Shown here: in pieces, positions 36,081 to 46,817 of the stretch
Layout: each line of letters opens with the position of its first letter
Numbering within the stretch: the stretch's first letter is position 1
DNA from: Rhodobacteraceae bacterium WD3A24
GTDB taxonomy: Bacteria; Pseudomonadota; Alphaproteobacteria; Rhodobacterales; Rhodobacteraceae
DNA: 64,000 nt
NCBI GenBank assembly: GCA_002967695.1
Contig: PUHN01000008.1
Coordinates: 1-64,000 of the forward strand
Direction: 5' to 3'
Translations under genes and position numbers: made by a program
Notes under the pieces: model-generated
Told to the model about the DNA's origin: nothing
Databases searched by the model: none
What the model saw: only the letters and a program-made list of their open reading frames with translations

Positions 36081-38045
36081 ATGAGCCTGCCGCCCGGATT
36101 CCTCGAAGAACTGCGCGACCGCGTGCCGCTGAGCCAGGTGGTCGGGCGCAAGGTGAGCTGGGACCGGCGCAAGTCCAACCAGGCCAGGGGCGACTGGTGG
36201 GCGCCATGCCCGTTTCATCAGGAAAAGACCGCCTCCTTTCACGTCGATGACCGCAAGGGGTTCTTCTATTGCTTCGGCTGCCACGCCAAGGGCGACGCGA
36301 TCAGCTTCCTGCGCGAGTCGGAGAACATGGACTTCATGGAGGCCGTCGCCGCGCTGGCGCAGGAGGCGGGAATGGAGATGCCCGCCCGCGACCCGCAGGC
36401 GGCCGAGCGCGCCGACCAGCGCACCCGTCTTGCCGAGGTCATGGAACAGGCGGTGCGGTTCTTCCGGCTGCAGCTCAACACGGCCGCCGCGGCCGAGGCG
36501 CGCGACTACCTGGCGCGCCGCGGGCTGGACGCCGGCGCGCAGGGACGTTTCGAGATCGGCTACGCGCCCGAGGGGCGCCAGGCGCTTTATCGGCACCTGT
36601 CCGAGGCGGGCGTGGAGCGCGAGTTGATCCTCGAGGCCGGGCTCGCCGCCGCGCCCGACGGCGGCGGCGCCCCCTATGACCGTTTCAGCGGACGCATCAT
36701 CTTCCCGATCCGCGACGCGCGCGGCCGCGCGATCGCCTTCGGCGGCCGGGCGCTGCGGGCCGATGCGCGGGCGAAATACCTGAACTCCCCGCAGACCGAG
36801 CTCTTCGACAAGAGCCGCAGCCTGTACAATCACGGCCCCGCGCGCGCCGCGGCGGGCAAGGGCCATGAACTGATCGTGGCCGAGGGCTACATGGATGTCA
36901 TCGCGCTCGTCGAGGCGGGCTTCGAGGCGGCCGTCGCCCCCCTGGGCACCGCCATCACCGAGGATCAGCTGCGACTTCTGTGGCGCATCGCCCCCGAGCC
37001 GGTCATCGCGCTGGATGGCGACTCGGCGGGGCTCCGCGCGGGGCAGCGGCTGGCCGATCTCGCGCTGCCGCTGATCGAGGCGGGCCAGTCGCTGCGCTTT
37101 TGCATCATGCCCGAGGGCCAGGACCCCGACGACGTGCTGCGCGCGGGCGGGGCGGCGGCGATGCGGCAACTCATCAACGATGCCGAACCGATGGCGCGGC
37201 TGCTGTGGCGCCGCGAGACCGACGGCGCCGTGCTCGACAGCCCCGAGCGGCGCGCCGCCCTCGACAAGCGGCTGCGCGCACTGCTCGGCCGCATTCGCGA
37301 CCCCTCTCTGCGCAGCCATTACGGCGAGGAGTTTCGCCGCCTGCGCGCCGAGCTTTTCGACGCGGCCGCCGGCCCGGCAGGCCGGCGCGGCGGGAGCGCG
37401 CGGAGCCGTCCTGCAGACTTTCGCAAGGGCAATTTCGCGCCGGCCCCGATGGCGCCGCTTCCGGCCACACGCAGCACGGTACTGGGCAGCGCCGGCAGCG
37501 GCGACGTGGCCGAACGCATGCACGAGGAGGTCATCCTCGCGATCCTCGCCGCCCATCCCGGGCTCATTCCGCGTTTCGAGGAGGCGCTCGAGCGCATCGA
37601 TTTCACCGCCCCCGAGCGCCGCACCCTGCGTGATGCGTTGCTTTCCGCGGCCGACGCGGACGGCTCCGCCGCGCGGCGTGAAAAGATCGCCGAGCGCGCG
37701 GGCGATGCCCTTGAAAAGCTCATGTCGCTGCGCCATGTGCGATTTGCGCCGCCCGTCCGCAAGACAGGCGATGAAGAGTTGGCCCGCATGTGCCTGGCCG
37801 AGGAAATCGCGAAACTCGATGTGCGGCGGGGGGTCGAGATGGAGATTCGCGACGCCGTGGAGGAGATCGCCGGCATGGCCGACGAGGGTCTGACATGGCG
37901 TCTGGGTCAGGCCGCCGCCGCGCGCCACCGGGTCGAACAGTCCCGGCTGGAGGATTCCGGCGATCTGGGCGAGGACCGAACGGCGCTGTCCGAGAGCATC
38001 CAGAGCCTCATCGACGATGAGGTGTGGGTTAAGAAGAGACGCTGA
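36081..38045 (+). CDS. dnaG: DNA primase
   Basis: DnaG synthesises RNA primers at the replication fork. The 654 residues have the three expected domains. The N-terminal zinc-binding domain carries Cys43, His46, Cys64 and Cys67 in CPFHQEKT and FYCFGCHAKGD. The RNA polymerase/Toprim domain shows VAEGYMDVIAL near residue 274 and LDGDSAG near 314. The C-terminal helical helicase-binding domain ends SLIDDEVWVKKR. ATG 36081 is the family start (MSLPPGFLEELRDRVPLSQVV). It is followed 81 bases later by rpoD, the usual macromolecular-synthesis pairing. Confidence 0.96.
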   Translation: MSLPPGFLEELRDRVPLSQVVGRKVSWDRRKSNQARGDWWAPCPFHQEKTASFHVDDRKGFFYCFGCHAKGDAISFLRESENMDFMEAVAALAQEAGMEMPARDPQAAERADQRTRLAEVMEQAVRFFRLQLNTAAAAEARDYLARRGLDAGAQGRFEIGYAPEGRQALYRHLSEAGVERELILEAGLAAAPDGGGAPYDRFSGRIIFPIRDARGRAIAFGGRALRADARAKYLNSPQTELFDKSRSLYNHGPARAAAGKGHELIVAEGYMDVIALVEAGFEAAVAPLGTAITEDQLRLLWRIAPEPVIALDGDSAGLRAGQRLADLALPLIEAGQSLRFCIMPEGQDPDDVLRAGGAAAMRQLINDAEPMARLLWRRETDGAVLDSPERRAALDKRLRALLGRIRDPSLRSHYGEEFRRLRAELFDAAAGPAGRRGGSARSRPADFRKGNFAPAPMAPLPATRSTVLGSAGSGDVAERMHEEVILAILAAHPGLIPRFEEALERIDFTAPERRTLRDALLSAADADGSAARREKIAERAGDALEKLMSLRHVRFAPPVRKTGDEELARMCLAEEIAKLDVRRGVEMEIRDAVEEIAGMADEGLTWRLGQAAAARHRVEQSRLEDSGDLGEDRTALSESIQSLIDDEVWVKKRR

Positions 38046-38051
38046 GCTTAC

Positions 38052-38105
38052 GATTCGGGCTCTGTGATTCGGGCGAACGATTCGCTACAAATCGCAGATC
38101 GAATC
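38052..38105. promoter_or_regulatory. Cluster of four GANTC (CcrM-type) sites upstream of rpoD
   Basis: GATTC at 38052, 38066 and 38079 and GAATC at 38101 lie within 54 bases of the dnaG-rpoD gap. The first two are part of a direct repeat GATTCGGGC with a 14-base period. At this base composition a GANTC site is expected roughly once per 330 bases, so four in 54 is strong enrichment. CcrM methylation state of such sites controls several cell-cycle promoters in alphaproteobacteria. Confidence 0.6.
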
Positions 38106-38126
38106 GGCCACTCCCGAGGAGCATCC

Positions 38127-40157
<2,031 letters not shown>

Positions 40158-40164
40158 TACGGGT

Positions 40165-40178
40165 GGGGCTTCGGCCCC
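40165..40178 (+). terminator. UUCG hairpin after rpoD
   Basis: GGGGC-TTCG-GCCCC is a short, very stable tetraloop hairpin starting eight bases after the rpoD stop. No T-run follows it, so termination could be rho-assisted or the stem may protect the mRNA end. Confidence 0.45.
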
Positions 40179-40250
40179 GGCCTGATGCAAAAATTCGGCA
40201 CGATGCTTTGCCTTTTGGGTCCGCACTTCCCTGTTTGCCTGCCGGGCGCT

Positions 40251-41294
40251 TCAGGCATACTCTTTGGCCGTTGCGCGAAGCCTGTCTGAATAGTCGTAGA
40301 TCTCGTTCAGGCTGTTGATCTTTACCCTTTCCTCTTTGCTGCCATCAAATAGGCTGATCTGCCAGTTTTTAGTATTGAAATGCATCCGTGCCAGGGGCTT
40401 CCTGTTGTTGTCGTCCACGAGGACTGCACAGTAGGATTTTGCATCACGTAGATCAACGCGATCGCCGTCAATCACGTCGCGGACTATCGCGCGAATAGTC
40501 AGCATTCCCTCGATCTCTTCGCGCGTCGTTTCAATCTCTTTCTTGGGATCGGGTTCTGCGCCGATCTCGTTTTCAGAGCTGTCCTCCAATGCAGTGGAAA
40601 GCCGCGCCTGTACGGCGTCCCTGATGATTTCACGAAAAGCCATCTTGGTTGCATTTTCAACAAGCTCTCGAATTTGAGCGGTGTTCCGGCCGTCGTGGAC
40701 TTCACTCGTCACCAGACGGATGAATTCAGTGTTCGGGCTCTCCATCTGATTTGAGAGATATTTCTTAACTTGAGAGACATATTTCAAGGTTTCTGCGGTC
40801 GCCAGAATATTGTTTACGTCGAATGCTGAGCGCTCAAATTTCTTGAGCTCTCCGATTGCGGCATTACTCGCATCCAGCAGGTCGAAAGAAAAGAATGGTC
40901 GCTTGTCGAGTTTGTTTGGCTCTTCAAGGTCTGTATAGAAATCGAAAATCTGGCCATTGGTCAGGATGGCGAATCGCGCATTCGTAACTGTGAAGTAGCG
41001 ATAAATTTGTGAAAAGTGCTTAATGTCGAGAGAAGTATTGAGCCCCTTGCATTCTATAAGAACGCGGACTTCGCCGTCTAACTGTATGGCATAATCTACC
41101 TTTTCTCCTTTGCGACCGGGTGTATCAGCAGTGAACTCAGGTATGACTTCTGACGGGTTAAACACATCATAACCCAGCCCTTGAAGGAATGGCAGGACGA
41201 CCGAGGTCTTCGCGGCCTCCTCGGTTCCAATCGTGTCCGAATACTCACGAACTCGCGCTGCGAGAGTTTGAATTGTTGTCTCCAGTGCCGGCAT
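40251..41294 (-). CDS. Orphan HsdR-N-like restriction endonuclease domain protein
   Basis: The 347-residue protein resembles the N-terminal nuclease half of type I restriction R subunits (HSDR_N), but the DEAD-box motor is absent and no methylase or specificity gene is adjacent. The PD-(D/E)XK core is readable: Asp in KVDYAIQ, then Glu-x-Lys in VLIECKGLN. The C-terminal half (residues about 200-347) is an added domain with a Lys/Glu-rich helix and a compact YCAVLVDD and KNWQISLF strand region. ATG 41294 has GGAGG upstream; an in-frame ATG at 41369 adds 25 residues. The gene is clearly AT-richer than its neighbours (22 of 60 bases G+C at 40741-40800), which points to recent transfer. Confidence 0.8.
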   Translation of the reverse strand: MPALETTIQTLAARVREYSDTIGTEEAAKTSVVLPFLQGLGYDVFNPSEVIPEFTADTPGRKGEKVDYAIQLDGEVRVLIECKGLNTSLDIKHFSQIYRYFTVTNARFAILTNGQIFDFYTDLEEPNKLDKRPFFSFDLLDASNAAIGELKKFERSAFDVNNILATAETLKYVSQVKKYLSNQMESPNTEFIRLVTSEVHDGRNTAQIRELVENATKMAFREIIRDAVQARLSTALEDSSENEIGAEPDPKKEIETTREEIEGMLTIRAIVRDVIDGDRVDLRDAKSYCAVLVDDNNRKPLARMHFNTKNWQISLFDGSKEERVKINSLNEIYDYSDRLRATAKEYA

Positions 41295-41670
41295 CACGGA
41301 AGCCCTCCATGGTGAGTTGACGAAATTCGCGAATAGGATTTCCTTCGTTGAATAATTGAATAAAACCAAATATTAGTCAACTTCGGATTGGGCGTCAGTC
41401 ATTGCGATTCTTAGGTCGGTTTTAAGAACGTCATGCCCGGGCCAGCGGCCTGGGCAGCGCCCGCCCCGCCCCCATGGGCGGGCGCTTCCGCGCCCACCCC
41501 GGGCCGGGCGCTGCCCTCCGTGGGGGAAAGGGGTGTTGCCGCCCGCGGGTGTTACGAAGCCGGGCCGCCGCCATCCGGGGCCACGTTCCGCGCTTCATTC
41601 CCGCCCCGCGCCGCGTTATGATTGTGCTCGCCCGTCGCCGGGCGGCCCGCATCGTGCAAAGGAGGCGCGC
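41295..41670. other. 376-base intergenic region: AT-rich leader followed by GC palindromes
   Basis: The first part (about 41295-41430) is AT-rich and should hold the promoter of the nuclease gene. The composition then changes abruptly to very GC-rich sequence from about 41431, with the nested inverted repeats listed separately. The region ends at the hlyU remnant. I see no gene in it. Confidence 0.6.
41452..41516. repeat. Nested GC-rich inverted repeats (REP-like element)
   Basis: An outer imperfect inverted repeat (GGGCAGCGCCCG at 41452 with the complementary arm ending at 41516) surrounds an inner perfect one, GCGCCCGCC (41458) with GGCGGGCGC (41477-41485). The set could fold into alternative large hairpins. 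It resembles the extragenic palindromic repeats scattered in many proteobacterial genomes, but with only one copy in view it may be unique. Confidence 0.5.
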
Positions 41671-41793
41671 ATGTCCATCCTCTCCCGCCCGTTCCCCCGC
41701 GCCCGAAACCTATGAGGGCTACACGATCTTCCCCGAGCCCATCCGCGAGGGCGACCAGTGGCGCATCGCCGCGCGGGTCGGGGGCGACAAGGA
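41671..41793 (+). pseudogene. HlyU-family gene remnant (frameshifted and truncated)
   Basis: An AAGGAGG ribosome site and ATG 41671 begin a typical HlyU start (MSILSR), but this frame stops at 41715 after 14 codons. One frame over, the sequence continues as PETYEGYTIFPEPIREGDQ and then WRIAARV, which is the core of small HlyU-type proteins (normally about 90 residues). The match fades after GGDKE near 41793, before the expected C-terminal half. So the gene carries at least one frameshift and a 3' loss. It is a decayed relic next to an accessory nuclease gene. Confidence 0.75.
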
Positions 41794-41909
41794 AAACCAT
41801 CCGAACCCGGGGCTGAAATGGCGCTCGCCCCGCGCGATCATCGCAGCCCGAACCGCAACCGCCCGAGTGTGCGGTGAAACGCGGCAAGACCATTCAGGGA
41901 GTTACCCGC

Positions 41910-42707
41910 ATGACCGACACCGGCTCTCAAGACCCGTTCGCAATCGCCATAGCCGAAGATCTGCTGCGTGCCGCGCCCTATGATGCGCATCCGCCCGAGG
42001 GGCGGCCGCGCGACATGGCGGCCGGCTATGCCACGCAGGACAGGCTCGTCGAAAATCTGATCGCCGAAGGGCGGCGCGGGCCGGTCGCGGGCTACAAGAT
42101 CGCCGCGAACGCCCCGGCGCTGATGAAACGCTTCGGCGTCTCGGAGCCGGCCAGCGGGCGTGTCTTTGCCGATCAGTGTCATGAAAGCCCGGCGCAGCGC
42201 GCCTCCGCGGAGTTCCACACCTTCGCGCTCGAGCCCGAGATCGCCGCCGTCATCGGGGCGCGTCTGACACCTGACCACGCCCCCTTTGAGCGCGCGCGCA
42301 TCGCGGCGGCGATAGACCGCTTCGTGCCCGCGCTCGAGCTTCTCGATCTTCGCGGCGCCGACATGAGCGCTGTACATCTGCCGGATGTGGTTGCTCAGAA
42401 CATCAGCAATGCCGGTGCGGTGGTGGGCGCGCACGGCGTGGGCGCGGACGATCTCGATACGGCGCGCCTGCACACCGAAGTCATGATCGACGGCGCGCCC
42501 GCGATTTCGGTCACCGGCGGGGCACCGCAGGATCCGGTCGAGGCGGTGCAATGGCTTGCGGGTCATCTGGCCGCGCGCGGTCTGACGCTGGAGCCGGGGC
42601 AGATCGTTCTGTGCGGCACCCATGCGCCGATGCACCCGGTCGCCGGCCCCGCCTCGATCGAGCTGCGCATGTCCGGGCTCGGGACGGTCGAGTTCAGACT
42701 CACCTGA
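41910..42707 (+). CDS. 2-keto-4-pentenoate hydratase/fumarylacetoacetase-family protein
   Basis: Members hydrate or cleave 2-keto-4-enoates in catabolic pathways or act as decarboxylases. The 265 residues look like the MhpD-type hydratase branch: YATQDRLVENLIAEGRRGPVAGYKIA (about 41-66), a metal-binding FALEPEIAAVIG with Glu pair, and the end GQIVLCGTHAPMHPV. ATG 41910 was chosen over GTG 41874. The family normally sits in aromatic meta-cleavage operons; here no dioxygenase or semialdehyde enzyme is adjacent, so its pathway is unknown. Confidence 0.85.
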   Translation: MTDTGSQDPFAIAIAEDLLRAAPYDAHPPEGRPRDMAAGYATQDRLVENLIAEGRRGPVAGYKIAANAPALMKRFGVSEPASGRVFADQCHESPAQRASAEFHTFALEPEIAAVIGARLTPDHAPFERARIAAAIDRFVPALELLDLRGADMSAVHLPDVVAQNISNAGAVVGAHGVGADDLDTARLHTEVMIDGAPAISVTGGAPQDPVEAVQWLAGHLAARGLTLEPGQIVLCGTHAPMHPVAGPASIELRMSGLGTVEFRLT

Positions 42708-42889
42708 GCGCGTGACCGGCCGCGCCGGTGCGATGGCACCCGGCACGCGCCTTCGAGCCCGCGCGGCACCGGGCATGGCCCCGACCGCCAGCCTGGCCAG
42801 GACATCATCGCGGATTGCGTTTCTTCCGCCGATGCGGCCAGACTGCGCCTGCAGGACGCATTGCCGCTTCGCGCGGCCGGGGTGTGGGC

Positions 42890-44554
42890 ATGATCACGAC
42901 ATTGGCAAAGCGGTTTGCGGGCAGCTTCTGCACCGCGGGGCTGCTATTGGGCACATTGTTCTTTGCGGCCTCCGTCACGCCCAGCCTGCTTCCGCGCACC
43001 TCACTGACACAGGGTGTCGTCTCGGGCAGCGCCTTCGCGGCGGGATACGCGCTGGGCTACTGGACGCGCGAATTGTGGCGGTATCTGGAGCTTCCGGCGC
43101 TCTACGGCCGCGCGCGGCTGGCGGTGACATCGCTCGCCTGGCTCGGCTGCGCGGGTGTTCTGATCTACTTCATCTGGCGCTCGGCCGGATGGCAGGATTC
43201 GATCCGCGCGGCGATGGGAGAGGAGCCGACGGAAGGCCTCCATCGGGTCGGCGTCGCGCTCGTCGCACTCGGCGTCTTCGGCGGGCTGGTCGCGCTCGCC
43301 CGGCTTTTCCGGCTGACCTTCGAGTTTGCCTCGCGCGCGATTCGCCGGCATGTGGACCGGCGCGTGTCGCATGTGGCCGGCTTCGTCATCGCGCTGGCGC
43401 TGTTCTGGTCGCTGGCCGACGGGGTGCTGTTCCGGGTCGGGCTGCGGATGGCGGACTCGTCCTATCGTCAGCTCGACGCCCTATTTGAGGAGGATACCGC
43501 CCGGCCGGTTGCGCCGCTTGCCAGCGGCAGCTCCGCGTCCCTGATCGACTGGACCGAGATGGGCCGAATGGGCCGCAAGTTCGTCTCCGCCACGCCCGCC
43601 CGCGAAGAGATCGCCGGGATATCCGGCGCCGCTGCGCGGCGGCCGCAGCGCGTCTATGTGGGGCTCAACTCGGCCGAGACGGTCGAGGCGCGCGTGGCGC
43701 TTGCCATGGCCGAACTCGAACGTACCGGCGCGTTCGGGCGCGATGTGATGGTCCTCGCCACGCCGACGGGCACGGGCATGGTCGATCCGGGCGCGATCGC
43801 CGCGGTAGAATATCTCGCCGGCGGCGACGTGGCGACGGTGGCGGTGCAATACTCCTATCTGGCGAGCTGGCTGGCGCTGCTCACCGAGCCGGGATACGGC
43901 GCCGAGACGGCGGAGGCTCTTTTCAACGCGGTTTACGAGCGATGGAGCGCAATGCCGTCCGAGTCACGGCCCAGGCTCTACCTGCACGGGCTGAGCCTGG
44001 GCGCGCTCAACTCGGACCTGTCCTTCGACCTGTTCGACGTGATCGGTGACCCGGTCGATGGCGCGTTATGGAGCGGGCCGCCTTTCTCGACCCCGACATG
44101 GCGTTCGGCAACGGCGGGGCGCGTGCCCGGATCGCCCGCCTGGATGCCCCGGTTCCGTGACGGCTCGGTGATCCGCTTTGCCAATCAGAATGGCTTTGCC
44201 GATTCGGGTGATGCCCCCTGGGGGCCGATGCGGATCGCCTTTCTTCAATACGCTTCGGACCCGATCACCTTCTTCGCGCCCGAGACGGTTTACCGCCGGC
44301 CCGAATGGCTTGACCGGCCGCGCGGCCCCGACGTGTCACCAGATCTGCGCTGGTATCCGGTCGTCACGGCGCTGCAACTCATCGCCGACATGCCCGCGGG
44401 GATGAGCGCGCCGCTCGGCCACGGCCATGTCTATGCCGTGGCCGATTATGTCGAGGTCTGGCACGCCATGCTCGACCCGTCCGGTTGGAACGCGCGGGCT
44501 CGGGCGCGGCTGTCGGCGCATCTGTCGGAGGCTCTCGGCGAGGACGAATACTGA
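42890..44554 (+). CDS. Membrane-bound alpha/beta hydrolase family protein (Abhydrolase_9)
   Basis: The 554-residue protein belongs to a family of membrane-embedded putative hydrolases without a named substrate. The N-terminal half has four to five hydrophobic helices, near 12-30, 42-60, 82-98, 118-140 and 165-185, with the motif TPSLLPRTSLTQGVVSG in the first part. The C-terminal half (about 245-540) is the hydrolase domain; its probable nucleophile is in LHGLSLGALNSD (about 364-375), and an acid/His pair lies in HGHVYAVADYVEVW near the end. ATG 42890 gives a protein beginning with the family's N-terminal helix. No partner gene is obvious. Confidence 0.85.
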   Translation: MITTLAKRFAGSFCTAGLLLGTLFFAASVTPSLLPRTSLTQGVVSGSAFAAGYALGYWTRELWRYLELPALYGRARLAVTSLAWLGCAGVLIYFIWRSAGWQDSIRAAMGEEPTEGLHRVGVALVALGVFGGLVALARLFRLTFEFASRAIRRHVDRRVSHVAGFVIALALFWSLADGVLFRVGLRMADSSYRQLDALFEEDTARPVAPLASGSSASLIDWTEMGRMGRKFVSATPAREEIAGISGAAARRPQRVYVGLNSAETVEARVALAMAELERTGAFGRDVMVLATPTGTGMVDPGAIAAVEYLAGGDVATVAVQYSYLASWLALLTEPGYGAETAEALFNAVYERWSAMPSESRPRLYLHGLSLGALNSDLSFDLFDVIGDPVDGALWSGPPFSTPTWRSATAGRVPGSPAWMPRFRDGSVIRFANQNGFADSGDAPWGPMRIAFLQYASDPITFFAPETVYRRPEWLDRPRGPDVSPDLRWYPVVTALQLIADMPAGMSAPLGHGHVYAVADYVEVWHAMLDPSGWNARARARLSAHLSEALGEDEY

Positions 44555-44581
44555 CGCCTTGCGGCGGCGAATGCGCTCCAC

Positions 44582-46570
44582 TCAGAAGGTCAGCCGCAGG
44601 CGCAGGAAACCCTCGGGCGTGAGGCCCAGCGGGCTGGGCGACAGCGCCGCGATCTCGTCGAGATGATCGCGCGCGCCGGGCCCCGTGTCGAACAGCACCG
44701 CCCGCCCCGCCGGGGCGCGCAACCGCCACCCCGCGGCCGCCACCGGTGATAGCCGGCGCCGCGCGGCGACATGGCGGCAGACGAGTTCCCGGCTCGTCAG
44801 ATCGCTCTGATGGATGATGGCGTCGCCCCCGGTTCCGGGAAAGCGTCCGCCGCGACCGGCGCGGAAACTGTTGGTTGCGATGACGAAACGATCATTGTCG
44901 GCAACCGGACGGCCCGCGTGGCGCAAGTCGCGGATGCGTCCCGGCCCGGAGGGCAGCCGCCTGCCATCGGCACCGAAGCGCGGCGGGCGGGTGAGATCGA
45001 TCTCGTACTCCACGCCGGAGATCATGTCGAAATTGTAGCTGGGCACCTCGGCATCGAGGAGCGCCATCTCACCCCCGCCCGACGGGAGCGTCCGGTAGAT
45101 CGAGGCGCTGCGTTCGAGCCACGCGCGCAGTGTCGCGCCGTCGATGGCAAGCGCGGCGACAGTGTTGGGGAAGGGATAGAGACTTGCGATCTCGCTCAGG
45201 CAGAGCTGGCCCGCGGGAATGTCGACATAGTTGCGCGGCCCGCCCCGTCCGCCGGCCTTGAACGGCGCTGTGGCCGACAGGACGGGCAGCCCATCATGGG
45301 CCGTGCCTTTCAGAACGCGGCCGATATGGGCGGCCTGTGCCTCGGCCACGATCTGCAGGGTCTGGCCGTGTCCGAGAAGAGCGAAATAGCTGTGCAGCGC
45401 CTGCGGGGTCGTGCCGATCGGCCGCCGCATTTCGCGCAGGGTTTCGGCGTGGCTTTCGGCGACGGCTGTTTCCACGCGGGCGGCGCTGTCATGGATCGGG
45501 GGCGCGGCCAGCGCGAGCGCCGCGGGACCGGCGGAGGCCGGGGCGCGTCGGCCGACGGGCGGGGGCTGCGGGCGGTGAGGTTGCGTGGCGGCGATTTCGG
45601 GCGCGACTGGGCGCACTTCCGAACGACTTTCGACAACGCGCCAGCCGCGGCCGGCCCGGCGCAACTGCAGGTCGATGAGCCCCAGATGCGAGCCGTGGAA
45701 CCCGGCCATGACCGCCGGTGTGCCCGCGATGCGGCCTGCGGCGAGATCCGCTTCTGGATGCGCGGCGAAATCGGGGCCGGGAAAGATCTGATGACTGTGG
45801 CCGGTGAGCAGCGCGTCGATCCCCTCCACCCCGGCCAGCGGCACCGCCGCGTGTTCCATGCCCGGTGCGTGATCCGGCGCGCCGATCCCCGTATGCGCGA
45901 GGGCGATGACGATATCGGCCCCCGCGCGGCGCAACTCAGGCACCCGGATCTGCGCGACCTCGACGATGTCGCGCGCACGCAGCCGATGCGAGAGCCGATG
46001 TTGTTCCCAGAGCAGGAGCGGTGGCGGCGCGAAGCCGATCACGCCGATGCGGATCGGATGCATTGCCCCCGCCCCGTCGACCACCAGCCGGTCGAGCAGC
46101 ACATGCGGCGCGACGAAAGTGCGATCCTCCAGCGGGGTGTCGCCCGGTGCCACGACCAGATTGGCCGAGACCACCGGAAAGGTGGCGCCTTCAAGGGCGC
46201 GTTCGAGAAAGGCCAGACCGTAATTGAATTCGTGGTTGCCCAGGGTCGCGGCATCCACGCCGAGTGCGTTCATCGCCGCAATGACGGGATGGACCTCGCC
46301 GGGACGCAGCCCGCGGCCCTGCGCGATCAGGTCGGCCAGAGGCGTTCCCTGCAGATAGTCGCCATTGTCAAAAAGGGCGCTGTTGGCGGCCTCGCCGCGT
46401 GCGCAATCGACGAGGCGTGCCACCTGAACCAGGCCCACGCCGGAATCCGGACAGTCGTTGTAATAATCATACGGCATCAGATTGCCGTGCAGATCGGTGG
46501 TTTCCATCACCCGAAGATGCACGTCGCCGGCGCGCGCGGTCGAGGTGAACGGATGCCGCCTGGTTTCCAA
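44582..46570 (-). CDS. Bifunctional 2',3'-cyclic nucleotide 2'-phosphodiesterase/3'-nucleotidase (CpdB-like)
   Basis: The enzyme releases nucleosides and phosphate from 2',3'-cyclic and 3'-nucleotides. The 662-residue protein has the calcineurin-like metallophosphatase core: METTDLHGN (Asp26, His28), FDNGDYLQG, TLGNHEFNYG, and LTGHSHQIFPG. The 5'-nucleotidase C-terminal domain follows (with the YPFPNTVAALAIDG stretch). The only start giving the first beta-strand is TTG 46570, with GAGGGG upstream. An ATG at 46507 would begin inside the active-site motif. No signal peptide is visible, whereas enterobacterial CpdB is periplasmic. Confidence 0.87.
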   Translation of the reverse strand: METRRHPFTSTARAGDVHLRVMETTDLHGNLMPYDYYNDCPDSGVGLVQVARLVDCARGEAANSALFDNGDYLQGTPLADLIAQGRGLRPGEVHPVIAAMNALGVDAATLGNHEFNYGLAFLERALEGATFPVVSANLVVAPGDTPLEDRTFVAPHVLLDRLVVDGAGAMHPIRIGVIGFAPPPLLLWEQHRLSHRLRARDIVEVAQIRVPELRRAGADIVIALAHTGIGAPDHAPGMEHAAVPLAGVEGIDALLTGHSHQIFPGPDFAAHPEADLAAGRIAGTPAVMAGFHGSHLGLIDLQLRRAGRGWRVVESRSEVRPVAPEIAATQPHRPQPPPVGRRAPASAGPAALALAAPPIHDSAARVETAVAESHAETLREMRRPIGTTPQALHSYFALLGHGQTLQIVAEAQAAHIGRVLKGTAHDGLPVLSATAPFKAGGRGGPRNYVDIPAGQLCLSEIASLYPFPNTVAALAIDGATLRAWLERSASIYRTLPSGGGEMALLDAEVPSYNFDMISGVEYEIDLTRPPRFGADGRRLPSGPGRIRDLRHAGRPVADNDRFVIATNSFRAGRGGRFPGTGGDAIIHQSDLTSRELVCRHVAARRRLSPVAAAGWRLRAPAGRAVLFDTGPGARDHLDEIAALSPSPLGLTPEGFLRLRLTF

Positions 46571-46817
46571 GACCCCTCGTCCCCGTCTTGCTGCGGCCGC
46601 TTCGCGGCGGACGCGTGACCCCGATGCAACACTCGTGACTGGCCGACTGAAGGCCGTTTGCGTATGCGCGGCAGGTCAGCATGCCGCATGTGCCGCGTCG
46701 TCGCAACCAAAGGCACACCTCAGGGTTGTAATTCAAGAGGTCTGTCACGGGGATTTGCGCCGCGCGTGCTCGCGTGACAATAGTGCAGCATCGCCGCGAG
46801 GGGGAGAGAGAGCAGAC

